Translations under genes and position numbers: made by a program
Source of the DNA: Siphonodentalium dalli
Lineage: Eukaryota > Mollusca > Scaphopoda > Gadilida > Siphonodentaliidae
Length of the DNA: 64,000 bases
Assembly (NCBI GenBank): GCA_032622095.1
Contig: CP136069.1
Span: 29,826,342 to 29,890,341, forward strand
Direction of reading: 5' to 3'
The notes under the pieces: generated by a model
The model's database searches: none
Told to the model about the DNA's origin: nothing
What the model saw: only the letters and a program-made list of their open reading frames with translations
Shown: in pieces, positions 45,271 through 57,140 of the stretch
Layout: every line of letters starts with the position of its first letter
How positions within the stretch are numbered: position 1 is the stretch's first letter

Positions 45271-45645
45271 TTAACGATCAATAAATTTGACGGAGTTGGA
45301 CCTGTAGTCTTCCACAAGATGGTCTACCTCATACACGTCATCGTGCTCATCATAGTAGATTTCATATACAGCTCCTTCCCGGCCATCCACAACACTCACT
45401 AGCGACGATACGCTGCCCTGATACCACGTCAATGCACCAGTGTCATCAACCCACTCGTGTGATGTTTTGCGGTTGAGAAAGTGCTGGATCCTAGTTCTGC
45501 CAGATGAAGTGCTTGCTTGATTGGGACATATAGATGACGCACTGGAGACAGTGGGTTCAGAAGATGCCTCTGGTTCAAGCGATTTATCAGGCCTTCTTGC
45601 TGATCTTCGTCTTGGAATGGGGACTTTCATGTTCTCCTCTTCAAA
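45271..45645 (-). CDS. Terminal exon of a Tudor-like domain protein
   Basis: The reverse-strand frame begins after a good acceptor (tatatttcag at 45646-45655) with FEEENMKVPIPRRRSARRPD, then a Ser/Pro/Glu-rich linker, then a compact domain: HEWVDDTGALTWYQGSVSSL, VSVVDGREGAVYEIYYDEHD and VYEVDHLVEDYRSNSVKFID. The WY.G.V....... Y.I.YD.HD..Y pattern resembles small Tudor/chromo-like barrels that read methylated histone tails. The gene is probably nuclear; function is inferred from fold resemblance only. The stop TAA is formed by the TTAA target duplication of the adjoining MITE. Upstream exons are not visible; the preceding intron runs into the duplicated segment. It could be a host gene or a transposon accessory protein. 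Confidence 0.5.
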   Translation of the reverse strand, partial: FEEENMKVPIPRRRSARRPDKSLEPEASSEPTVSSASSICPNQASTSSGRTRIQHFLNRKTSHEWVDDTGALTWYQGSVSSLVSVVDGREGAVYEIYYDEHDDVYEVDHLVEDYRSNSVKFIDR

Positions 45646-45778
45646 CTGAAATATATGAACAGTAAGTATATAATAATACATGTTGGTTATCAGCTGTTAC
45701 ATTTATAATAACAATGTATATATCACAAGGCTAGATAGCTACATGTATCTTTGCAAATTCATAACCATATCCATTTAT

Positions 45779-46924
45779 TGAAACAGTAATGATATATCAT
45801 GATTTAAAATGTAACAGTGTCTGAACTGACTAAATAGTAGTTGATATTCAGGATAACATGATATACTTATGTGTCATACCAATAACAACAGTGCTGTTTC
45901 TCACTCCACGGGTGTGATGGTACATACACGAGGACTAAATGGTGCACAAAATGCATATATATGAACGAAAAACTAAAACAGTTCACCCTCGTTGTATTAT
46001 GGTTGAGGAATCCAACCCACTCATCGACTGGCAGCCAAATGAATACATCAAGAAATCTTGTGGCGATAGGTGATCCAGAACTAGGAACGTCGATAAATCG
46101 AAGATACTGATTATTCGATACCAGAAGTGGTTTTTGAGATCAGCGATATGCGGAGAGAAGCAGTGCAAGAACATATGATCTACTTGATTATGGTACAATT
46201 GCCCGCAATGTTTGCAACGAGAGTTGTTGTCGTATGTCGTCCTGTTGAGCATATATGGCAAGAAAAGTACTTAAGATTGGCCCAACATAACTCCCACCCC
46301 CTCCAGGAGGACGTGCGATGTGGCTTTACATTCCGAAAGAAATCGAGAGCAGCTATATTGTCCACTTGGAGTGTTTCACTGTAGCCTTCCATTGTGATTT
46401 GTTAGGAAAGAAGCCCCCAAAGTTCATATCCCCAAGTTAGGGGTTAACAATGCTGTTTCCGCTCGATATATCGACCTTTGTGCATACAGGTCTATTCTGC
46501 ACGATAGTACATGCATGCCTCATCTCGCTCGATTCCCTGGTGGCGGTGCGGTCGTCGGATGTCATTTTCGGTGTTTTTGCGTACATTTATAGCGAATTCG
46601 GCAGCAGCGTATGTGCTACTTTATTCACTTCAGCTACAACTGCAGAGGAGTACTCGCTGCATGATATGATGTCCGTTTCCGTGGTCATGCAGTCCAGGGA
46701 GGGGCGGTCGGTGTCGTTTTTTAATTTTGCGTACCTGGTGCAACCGGCCGCAAGTTAGGGATTAACAGTGCAATTTCTGCTCAAGCTATCGACTTGGGGA
46801 TTGGAACTTGGTACAGACAGGTCTATTATACCCGATACTGCATGCATCATCTCGCTTGGACACCTCGTGGAGGTGCGGTCGGGTGACGACGGGTGCGGTC
46901 GGCTTTTAGTAGAACCCGTTATCC
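45779..46924 (+). repeat. 1.14-kb direct repeat, left copy
   Basis: Near-identical (about 98% by eye) to 54938-56081, from gaaacagtaatgatatatca to gtagaacccgttatcc, with unrelated flanks. The two copies bracket 8.0 kb. Inside, a phrase near 46440-46540 (gggttaacaatgctgtttcc ... ggtgcggtcg) is repeated in diverged form near 46755-46885. Ends are not TG..CA, so these are not obvious LTRs. Confidence 0.9.
45983..46392 (-). pseudogene. LINE ORF2 C-terminal fragment (left copy)
   Basis: Reverse-strand frames 46180-46392 (PHRTSSWRGWELCWANLKYF) and 45983-46261 (CKHCGQLYHNQVDHMFLHC then HIADLKNHFWYRII) join by a frameshift. The C..C.......DH.....C finger followed by a short helical tail is the LINE C terminus also seen at 38291 and 21073. 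Part of the duplicated segment. Confidence 0.6.
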
Positions 46925-47163
46925 CCTAATTTATAGCAACCACCCCGGTGGGTGTTTATACCTAAGGCGTGTGTGAATGATGACGTCATATAATTTTTCT
47001 ATATATATTTCTATACGATGGAACGATTTTCAGGAAAGAGTGTATGCTATTTTGCGAAATTGACACGTGACTTCAGATTAGCAACTGTTTAAAATTGCGG
47101 AATCGGAAGTGGAACAACGAGATGAAATGCCACGGCTCATGACGTCATTTACGTCATGTTGGC
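46925..47163. other. No gene seen
   Basis: Short unremarkable stretch between the direct repeat and the hAT MITE. Confidence 0.4.
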
Positions 47164-47171
47164 TTCGTATG

Positions 47172-48224
47172 CAGTGTTCGCGCTGGACTGAAAAAAACTT
47201 TAGCCAAAAGTTTCGCCAAATGAAAATTATATTAGCCAAATGAAAAAAACTTTAGCCAAATGTTTTTTGGCCAAATTAAAAAAAACTTTGGCCAAATTAA
47301 ATCATCGTTTTCTGGTCGGTTCACAATTAATGACTAAAACGTAAAATCTAACAGACACAGGTAAAATACACAATAATTAAAATAATTTTTATGAACTAGA
47401 AGTATTTTTATATATATCATTTATTAAAAATTTATTAATAATCTTTATGTGAAATAGTGATTTGGTGGGGGGGGGGGGGGACCCGGGATTGTCCTTAATG
47501 TCATTATTTTTTAATTGTCAAATTACAATCTGTCATAAAAGCATGCATATTATTTTGACTGTATCGGTATTGACGACAAATAGCCACAAAATATATGTCG
47601 TGATTCACATTTGGCTGATTAAGCTATTGTCTTACACTTGGTGCTCATAAACCTCGACCGTCATAAATACAATGTCATCATAACATGCATTGTACAGGCG
47701 CGCCGTGAGTGACCAGACAGACAATGGGCTGAATGGGGGATTAGGGGATTAAATGTAAAAATTAATAATGACCTTTTGCTGCTTCGTGCAGAGTGACGTA
47801 ATCTTTCTCCAGATTAAAACAGCCTGTTACGAACAAATTGCTTATATACCGGCGTCAATGCACTTTACAAAACATTGCTTTCTTCACATTGTCATAATTC
47901 AACCATGGTCGGTTTAATGTCCATGCGTCTTTGAATGTCCGTCTTGTGAAAACTAAAGATGATTGCTTTGTGATCGCTTGGTTGATAGAGTTGTCCATCG
48001 GGTTTCCCTTTGTACGATATTTCACGAAAATAATGAAATACTTTCGTCACCTAACTTCGTCTTGAATGTCGATCTATTGAGCGCTTTTATTAATTAGCTT
48101 TCTGGCTCCATGCTTTCAGTCTCCATTTGGGTTCAAAAAAAGTTTAGCCAAATGAAATTTTTATTAGCCAAATTCGAAAAAGATTAGCCATTGGCTAATT
48201 TGGCTACCGACAGCGCGAACACTG
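47172..48224. mobile_element. 1.05-kb hAT MITE with 8-bp target duplication
   Basis: 14-bp perfect terminal inverted repeats CAGTGTTCGCGCTG (47172-47185) and CAGCGCGAACACTG (48211-48224), flanked by the direct repeat TTCGTATG at 47164-47171 and 48225-48232. CAGTG ends and an 8-bp duplication are hAT hallmarks. Subterminal ttagccaaatg repeats occur at both ends. A G homopolymer lies near 47466-47480. No transposase is present. The element related to 6403-6480 shares its left end. Confidence 0.95.
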
Positions 48225-48240
48225 TTCGTATGTGCAACAT

Positions 48241-49450
48241 TAACCCTTTCACGATGGGAGACGCGCTAGTGCAGCATTAATGTTTTTTTATTACGGGAGC
48301 TGTGCTGGTGCAGCATTAACCATTTCACGACGGGAGCTCTGCTGGGCAGCATTAACCCTTTCATGACGGGGAGCTGTGCTGGAGCAGCATTAACCTTCCA
48401 TGACGGTAGTTGAGTTGGTGCAGGATTAGTTATTTCATGAAGGGAGCTGCGTTGGTGCAGCATTAAATATTTGATGATGGGAGCTGCGTTGGTGCAGCAT
48501 TAACTCTTTCACGACGGGAGCTGCGCTGATGCAGCATTAATTATTTCATGAAGGGGGCTGCGTTGGTGCAGCATTAATTATTTGATGATGGGAGCCCGAG
48601 TTGGTGCAGCATTAACTATTTCATGGCGGGAGCTGCGCTGGTGCAGCATTAATTATTTCATGACGGGAGCTGCGTTGATGATGGGAGCTACGCGTTGGTG
48701 CAGCATTAACTCTCTCATGACGGGAGCTGCGCTGGTGCAGCATTAATTATTTGATGACGGGAGCTGCGTTGGTGCAGCATTAACTCTTTCATGACGGGAG
48801 CTGAGCTGGTGCAGCATTAATTATTTCACGACGGGAGCTGCGTTGGTGCAGCATTAATTATTTGATGATGGGAGCTGCATTGGTGCAGCATTAACTCTTT
48901 CACGACTGGAGCTGCGTTGGTGCAGCATTAACTATTTCATGACGGGAGCTGCGTTGGTGCAGCATTAACTATTTCATGACGGGAGTTGCGCTGGTGCACC
49001 ACTAATTATTTCAGGACGGGGCTGCGTTGGTGCAGCATAAATTATTTCATGATGGGAGCTGCATTGGTGCAGCATTGACTCTTTCATGACGGGAGCTGCG
49101 CTGGTGCAGTATTAATACATTTCATGACGGGAGTTGCGTTGGTGCAGCGTTAATTATTTGATGGGAGCTGCGTTGGTGCAGCATTAACTCTTTCATGACG
49201 GGAGCTGCGTTAGTGCAGCATTAATTATTTGATTATGGGAGCTGCGTTGGTGCAGCATTAACTCTTTCGTGACGGGAGCTGCGTTAGTGCAGCATTAATT
49301 ATTTGATTATGGGAGCTGTGTTGGTGCAGCATTAACTCTTTCATGACGGGAGCTGCGTTGGTGCAGCATTAATTATTTGCTGATGGGAGCTGCGCTGGTG
49401 CAGCATTAATTATTTCATGACGGGAGCTGCGTTGGTGCAGTATTAGTTAT
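48241..49450 (+). repeat. 37-bp minisatellite of TTAA-bounded units, about 32 copies
   Basis: Each unit reads approximately ttaactctttcatgacggga followed by gctgcg(c/t)tggtgcagca and then ttaa. The first units keep ttaaccctttcacgacggga, which equals a TTAA target plus a CCCTTTCA-type terminal repeat. A single-copy relative is at 23477-23512. Units vary by point changes and short deletions, and a two-unit alternation (tttcatgac/tttgatgat) suggests higher-order copying. Confidence 0.95.
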
Positions 49451-50640
49451 TTGATGATTAGTACAGCGGTCAAACGCCAAAAGTGGTCGGGTACCCCTAC
49501 CCACGGTAGAACAAGTTAAAACCAACTTTTTTTGAAGGAGAAATATATACTGTAGACGAAAATGATAGTGGAAAATAACGGAATTGGTGGTGGCTATTCT
49601 CAAATCGACGATGAACGATACCCACCAGTGACTTTTCCCAGAAATTAACGATTTTGGTAAAGTGAGCCCTGTGGCTATGTCCTAAGTTATTAGCCCAAAT
49701 TGTAGGCGTTAAAATGACTACAGCATACCATATATGTACCTGATATGCAAGAAGTGTTGGTTAATTTGGATTTTCGTGCCATTTGGAGCCGAAACATTTT
49801 ATTTTTTTTGAAAAATCGCTCTTTTTCAAAAAAATTATATATTTCGAACTTTATCATTCAAACGGATATTGCAATAATATTGAAATATTTAGTCCATATG
49901 GTGTAGTAGTTATCTGTCAAGCATATGAAGGAAGAAGTTAACACATTTTTTTAACGGTTTGCGAGATATTGGATATTAGCTACCCCTCCCCCAAACACGT
50001 TTTTGGTCGAAAAAAATACATATTTTTGATAATGACATTACAAACATTTTCGAATTGATCTGAATGGGACCCAATATGAATCTTGTACTGAAAGTGTTGT
50101 CCAGAGATGCCGTTTAATCAATTACAGATGTGTTCAGACCCCCAGTTACAACAACAACAATTATTTGATTGATAACAGTTAATTTTGCATGCATTAACAT
50201 CGATGTTAAGTACTAAAACCTTTGTTATAAACAATACGTGACCAACTATATAATTCATATGGCTCAGCAGTTATCTGGACATCACAAGTAGAAAGAATTT
50301 GACAGAAATTGTCAACGGTTTTCAAGATATTGGAATTAGGTACCGCTCCCCCGGACGCGATTTGGTAGAAAAACTACATATTTATGATAACAAGACATAC
50401 CTTTCTAAATTATTCTAATGAGCATCTAATCATTATTCGTGTGATGAAAACCTGATCCGTAGACACCGCGAGCCTGGTTTTAGATGACCTCAGGTTTCCA
50501 ATTAAACCCCCAGTTACAACAACAACACAATATTTTATTTATGACATGTAATTTTATATTAACACATATCGACTTTGAGCAACTGAAGTATTTGTTCTAA
50601 ACGACACATAATATAGACTAACATAATCATGCAGAACAAA
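49451..50640 (+). repeat. Left arm of a large inverted repeat
   Basis: Segments 49570-49715, 49770-50110 and 50120-50330 are reverse complements of 54281-54393, 54600-54930 and 54400-54600 respectively. Shared phrases include aaattaacgattttggtaaa, gtgagccctgtggctatg, tcccccaaacacgttttt and acatcgatgttaagtac. 50335-50600 is a further diverged copy, so the arm itself is built from tandem units of about 430-690 bp. Confidence 0.8.
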
Positions 50641-53240
50641 ATCATTATTGCTCCCCCGCCCTATTAGACGGCCTGAATACACCACGGACTGAACAAAATA
50701 TGATCTCAGTATTAAGAATCATGTAATTATAAAGGACAATTACATAAGGAAATATACAATGTTTATGGATGGGTTTGTTCCCGAAACAGTGTGGCACTTT
50801 GCTTGGCAAATATGAAGGGCGAATTTGCTATATTTTTCAAGAACACTCTACCCAATTTAAAGGCTTCAACGCAATACGAAATTAAGCTATATGATCTCTA
50901 ATTCTCTATATTAACCGAGAGTGTGACGGGAATGTAGTTCTATCAGAGAATACATAATTTGTATGGATGGGTTGTGCATGTGTCGCTTTACACAAAGTGG
51001 CTGATAAATAAGAAAGACGAATTTGCTGTTTTAGCCCCCCCCCCCCTACACAATTGAAGTGTTAAAGTTGAACAACTCACGAACTGAAATGATTGCTGTA
51101 AATATTAACTGAGGATGTGGGCAAAAATAGTAATATCGGGGGGCATACATGGTGTTGATGGATGGGTTTGCTGGATCCCGAAAGCCTTTAGCACTTTACG
51201 AAAATCGGATGGCAAACTCCAAAGGCGAATATTTTTTTGTTTTGTGGGACCCCTTTATATGCCCATTTAAACTCTTGAATACACCATGCGCCGAAAATTC
51301 ATGCTTTTATTATTAAATCACAGTGTGAACGAAAGGTAGTGTTATCAGGGAATATACATGTTATATGGGTAGTTTGGTTCCCAAAATTCAGGGTACTTTA
51401 CAAAAGGCGGCTGGCAAAAACCAAAGCTGAATATTTTCTTTGAGCACCCTACCCCATTTAAAGTCTTAAACACACTAATGGATGGACATGTTCTCAATAT
51501 TAACTGGGGTGTGGACAAATGGTATGTAATTCAGGAAATATACCTCTTCATTGCACGATGGGTGTGTTGGCTGGCTTCCCAAAAAGTGGCTAGCAAAGAG
51601 AAGGCGAAATCTCACTGTTTTTGGGTACCCATAACCCTTCTAAACTCTTTAGCACACACTGAACCGAATCTATATGCTCATGTATTATTTACAATTTGTA
51701 TGGGTGGTTTTGTTCTCGAAATCCTGGAACACTTTACAAAAGGTGGCTGGCAAATACGAAATGTAATGTGTTAGGCCACACTGCCCCATTTGCAATCCTG
51801 GGACACACAATGAACCGAAAGGCTGTGCTCCCATTATTAACTGCGTGTGTAGAGAAATGGACGCTATATAAAGAGTATAGTATACCAGGGTCTTGAATGT
51901 CTGGGTCACTTTACAAAAAGTTGTTGATGAAAGAGAAAGGCGAATACTCACTGTTTTGTGGGGACCCCATTAACCCATTTAATATCTTGATCAGAGCATG
52001 AACTGAAGTTATATTCTCTCATACTTAGCTGAGTGTGTGATCGAAAGGTATTGCTGTCATGGAATTATTAATTGATATATGGGTGATTTGGTTCCCTCGA
52101 AATCCTGGAACACTTTACAAAAAGCGCTGGCAAACAAGAAGGCGAATTTTCTATGTCTTGAGGACCCCACTATCTAACTTGAAGTCTTAACAAAATGATA
52201 TGCTCTCAATGTTAACTGAAGTTGTGGACAAATGGGATTATTATCTGGCAATACGAATATGTTATGGATGAGATGGTTCCCGATAGCCTATGGCACTTTA
52301 CAACAAATGGTCAGCAAACGAAAGGGCTAAATTTTACTCTCAGGGGACTCCATCCCTATCTGAAGCCTTGAACACAACACTAGCTCAAGGCATACGCTAT
52401 CCATATTACCAGAGATTGTGGCCGAATGGCAATGGGCTCGCGAGCCCGCCGTTCGCGAGAACACCGTGGCACCTTACACAAAGCAGATGGCAAACGACGA
52501 AGGCGAATTTTAAGGGACCCCTACCCCATGTAAACCATTGAACCTACCACGAACTGAATGGATGTGCCCTCATGGTCAAACGACGATATGGACAAATGGC
52601 TATTCTATAAAGAAATACACAATTGGTATAGATGGGTTAATACCCTACAGTCAGGGACACTTTACAAAAAGCGACTGAAAAATAAATAAATGCGATTTTT
52701 CAATGTTTGTATTACCCCCTTCCCAATTTGAAGACTAGAACACACCACGGATTGGAACGATATCATCATTGACTGCGTGTATGGACAATGGTGAGTTAAT
52801 TGTACAAGGACGTAAACAATGTAAATAGATGGATTTTGGTTCAGAAAGAATGAGCACTTAACGAAAAGTGACTGGAAAACAAGAAAGGCAAAATTTTGAG
52901 GACCCCTACTTTATTTGAAGTTTTGGAAGACACCACATGGTGAAATGATATGACCCCAATATTAATTGAGGGCTTGACCAAAGGTTAGTTTTTATCAGAA
53001 TATACATATGTGTTGGTTCCCGAAAGTCTGCATCATGTGGCACTCCACAACAAGCGGCTGGCAAATGTTCACTGTTGTATGTACCCTACCCCATTTGAGG
53101 TCTTGAACACATCATGTACTGAAGGGATAATGAATTCAATATCAACATATATTGTGGACGAAACTATGCGATATATAAGTATGTGGTAGTTCTATCCGGA
53201 GGTAAACAATTTATCTGGGAGGGAGATTGTATGGGGAAAA
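50641..53240 (+). repeat. Decayed tandem array, about 13 units of 185-205 bp
   Basis: A recurring block of ..ggatggg.ttg.ttcccgaa., ctttacaaaa.g.ggctggca, aa.aagaaaggcgaat, cccatttaaagtcttgaaca, aa.tattaactgagtgtg and gacaaatggtagt recurs with the ggcgaat-type anchor at about 50816, 51020, 51222, 51425, 51604, 51755, 51942, 52142, 52330, 52500, 52690, 52885 and 53065. Divergence is strong, so the array is old. Open frames within it shift with the repeats and are not coding. Confidence 0.75.
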
Positions 53241-53779
53241 TTAGGATGTAATCCAGTTGAAACTGATTGGATACAATGATAAACACATAGTTTCGTTGGA
53301 GCTGATTGGACGCAATGCTACACAGATAATGTTGTTTTCGTCATTGATACGCCCGTCGCCGTGAGATTGCAGACGATCTGCAGGTGGTAAATTTCGCGCT
53401 CAGCAGGGTTTCAATGCTTTTCACGAAGTTTTAACAAATGACAGCATTATGGAAATCGCTTTGTTTTCGAGATAAATGTCTGAACCCCGTCAACTATTTT
53501 AATATTTTCGCGCTGACTGAGTTGCTGTACATAAAAACCACTATATCCCAAAAAGTAATGATATGCTTTTTCTATTTGCCACAATGACAGAAAGGGGACG
53601 TTTTAATGTGATTACTCAATTGGCCATAGTTCAAACTACTGCATTTCAATCTAAAACGGGAATGGAGTACTTGTGCAGCTATACGTCGGACATGCTGGGT
53701 TCTCCAGCTGTCCAATTATTGTAATCTCTGCATACCATTATTGTTTTTTTGAGAATAAACTATTGATTGGTTGATTGAT
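53241..53779. other. No gene; possible LINE 3' end
   Basis: Near 53750-53782, AATAAA is followed by ctattgattggttgattgat, resembling a LINE 3' tail with short repeats on the plus strand. No protein motif was recognised upstream. Confidence 0.3.
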
Positions 53780-54937
53780 ATGCGACACTTATTGTATGTA
53801 AAAACAAATAAAATGCGTTGTTGTAATTTGGGGTCTGGAAGCCTGAACACGTCTTTAATCACTTAAGCAATGTCCCCGTGCTCAATTTTCAGCAAAAGAA
53901 TTATGTTGGGCCCCAGTATGATCAATTGGGAAATTTAGTAATGTTCTGAACAAAAATATGTAATTTTTCGACCAAGGTGTAGCTAAAATCCATTATTTCG
54001 CAAATTGTTCTAAATTTATGTTAACTTCTTTCTGCACATGCTTGGCAGATAACTGCATCACCATAAGAATTAAATATTTGGGCATTATAACAATATCCAT
54101 TTGAATGATAATGTTCGAAAAATAATATTTTTTGTGAAAAAGTGCGATTTTTCAGCAAAAAATAAATATTTTGGCTCCAAATGGCAGGAAAATCTAAATT
54201 AATCAACACTTTTTTCATATCAGGTAGAAGTATTGTATGATGTAGTAATGTTAACCCCAACAATATGGGCAAATAGGCTAGGGCATAGCCACAGGGCTCA
54301 CTTTACCAAAATCGTTAATTTCTGGAAAAAGTCACTGGAGGGTATCGCTCATCATCGATTTGACAATAGCCACCACCTATTCCGTTATTTTTCAATTTCT
54401 GTCAAATTCTTTCTACTTGTGTTGTCCAGATAACTACTGAGCCATATGTTGTATAGTTTGTCACGTTGTTTATAACAAAGGTTTTAGTACTTAACATCGA
54501 TGTTAATGCATGCAAAAGTAACTGTTATCAATAAAATAATTGTTGTTGTTGTAACTGGGGGTCTGAAAGCCTGAACACATCTGTAATCGATTAAACGGCA
54601 TCTCTGGACAACACTTTCAGTACAAGATTCATATTGGGTCCCATTCAGATCAATTCAAAAATGTTTGTAATGACATTATCAAAAATATGTATTTTTTTCG
54701 ACCAAAAACGTGTTTGGGGGAGGGGTAGCTAAAATCCAATATCTCGCAAACCGTTCAAAATTGTTGTTAACTTCTTCCTTTATATGCTTGTTAGATAACT
54801 ACTACACCATATGACCTAAATATTTCAATATTATTGCAATATACGTTTGAATGATAATGTTCGAAAAATATAATTGTTTTGAAAAAGAGTGATTTTTCAA
54901 TAAAAAATAAATGTTTCGGCTCCAAATGGCAAGTAAT
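53780..54937 (-). repeat. Right arm of the large inverted repeat
   Basis: Reverse complement of the left arm units; see 49451-50640. It contains two B-type units (53830-54190 and 54600-54930) with one A and one C unit between. It ends exactly where the right 1.14-kb direct repeat begins. Confidence 0.8.
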
Positions 54938-56081
54938 GAAACAGTAATGATATATCATGATTTAAAATGTAACAGTGTCTGAACTGACTAAATAGTAGTT
55001 GATATTCAGGATAACATGATATACTTATGTGTCATACCAATAACAACAGTGCTGTTTCTCACTCCACGGGTGTGATGGTACATACACGAGGACTAAATGG
55101 TGCACAAAATGCATATATATGAACGAAAAACTAAAAAAGTTCACCCTCGTTGTATTATGGTTGAGGAATCCAACCCACTCATCGACTGGCAGCCAAATGA
55201 ATACATCAAGAAATCTTGTGGCGATAGGTGGTCCAGAACTAGGAACGTCGATAAATCGAAGATACTGATTATTCGATACCAGAAGTGGTTTTTGAGATCA
55301 GTGATATGCGGAGAGAAGCAGTGCAAGAACATATGATCTACTTGATTATGGTACAATTGCCCGCAATGTTTGCAACGAGAGTTGTTGTCGTATGTGGTCC
55401 TGTTGAGCATATATGGCATGAAAAGTACTTAAGATTGGCCCAACATAACTCCCACCCCCTCCAGGATGACGTGCGATTTGGCTTCACATTCCGAAAGAAA
55501 TCGAGAGCAGCTACATTGTCCACTTGGAGAGTTTCACTGTAGCCTTCCATTGTGATTGGTTAGGAAAGAAGCCCAAAGTTCATATCCCCAAGTTAGGGGT
55601 TAACAATGCTGTTTCCGCTCGATATATCGACTTTGTGCATACAGGTCTATTATGTACGATAGTACATGCATGCCTCATCTCGCTCGATTCCCTGGTGGCG
55701 GTGCGGTCGTCGGATGTCATTTTCGGTGTTTTTGCGAACATTTATAGCGAATTCGGCAGCAGCGTATGTGCTACTTTATTCACTTCAGCTACAACTGCAG
55801 AGGAGTACTCGCTGCATGATATGATGTCCGTTTCCGTGGTCATGCAGTCCAGGGAGGGGCGGTCGGTGTCGTTTTTTTAATTTTTGCGTACCTGGTGCAA
55901 TCGGCCGCAAGTTAGGGATTAACAGTGCAATTTCTGCTCAAGCTATCGACTTGGGGATTGGAACTTTGGCACAGACAGGTCTATTATACCCGATACTGCA
56001 TGCATCATCTCGCTTGGACACCTCGTGGAGGTGCGGTCGGATGCCGACGGGTGCGGTCGGCTTTTAGTAGAACCCGTTATC
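54938..56081 (+). repeat. 1.14-kb direct repeat, right copy
   Basis: Copy of 45779-46924; scattered substitutions and small indels (for example cccccaaag/cccaaag, attctgcac/attatgtac) show it is not an exact assembly duplicate. Confidence 0.9.
55141..55550 (-). pseudogene. LINE ORF2 C-terminal fragment (right copy)
   Basis: Same two frames as at 45983-46392 with the finger CKHCGQLYHNQVDHMFLHC preserved and only a few substitutions. It is the duplicate of that fragment. Confidence 0.6.
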
Positions 56082-57140
56082 CGTTACAATTTATAACTTA
56101 TATTGTTGGGTCAAACAAATTTTCTCGTAGTTTCAGGCTTGAATAACATCAAGTCATAGGATATTAAACACCGAGTGACCGAACGGACGTGACATGCATT
56201 TGAATTATTATATGTTTATATACCTTTCGAGTTTTGAATGTCGTAAAGATATATCTTACCTTCGTAATTCATAACGATTTCCATATTAAACATAGAATCT
56301 TATAGATTCAAATGCGTGTCGCCTTCCGTACAACAGTGTTCGAATCCCGCTGCGTTATTATGAAATAAAATATGTTTACACTGACAGTGTTCGAAACACA
56401 AATTAAAATTAATGTAATCTGCATGCTATATGACAACAATAGTCGGTTGATGGTGCACTATAATGCATCCAATATGTTATAGATGGGGTTTCAACTAGCA
56501 TGCATGCGCGATGGACCATTTAGCCATCAAATTTCGTCAGCAGAATTTACCTTGCAGAATAATACATCGGAAGCTTAAAGGATTACAATGATCATGAAAC
56601 AACAAAACTCCATCGGAAAGCCACCCCTATTGTAATCACAATAATCCAAGTCCCATAAAAATCGGTTAATAAATAAGCCGAGAAATAAATAAATAATACC
56701 GCCACCGGCTGTCGGCTATCTCCGTCGCAAAACCTCGCATGACGTCAAGCGAGGTAAACTAATTAAAAACACGGATTCGGAGTTAATTGTGTCTACCTAT
56801 ATGACGATGGAAAATCCGGAACAGACATCAGCGCGTGAGCGTGATGGAATTACTGCGGGGCATATCAATAGCATTGTGTACACATGGTTAATTGTCATCG
56901 CGTGGTGAGTTATATTCACTTGTGATCTGTCTTAAGCGCTGTTTGGAAAGTGATTATTTTGACAAAAAAACTATAGAAGGCCGATTGAGCGGGATAGGTC
57001 ACACTTTTGTGTCAAAAATAAAGCTTATAAAAACACGAGCAGGCATGTGAACTCTATTCGGGCGCGTGTTCACGATGTTGTTTTAATTTTCCGTATATAT
57101 GCCCCGGGTGTCCCGTATTTACAATCATTCATTCGTAACA
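56082..57140. other. No gene seen; upstream of a THAP exon
   Basis: Unremarkable sequence. If the THAP exon at 57141 derives from a gene, its promoter would lie at the end of this stretch, but no clear promoter element was recognised. Confidence 0.35.

Noticed and set aside
46450-46758. 102-codon plus-strand frame, repeated at 55524-55880
   Set aside because: Conserved only because the segment is duplicated; no recognised domain, and it overlaps an internal repeat.
45779-56081. The 1.14-kb direct repeats as LTRs of an 8-kb retrotransposon
   Set aside because: No TG..CA ends, no primer-binding site or polypurine tract noticed, and no gag-pol in between.
56310-56390. B-box-like gttcgaatccc, possible tRNA
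   Set aside because: T-stem pairing fails and no acceptable A-box or acceptor stem could be formed.
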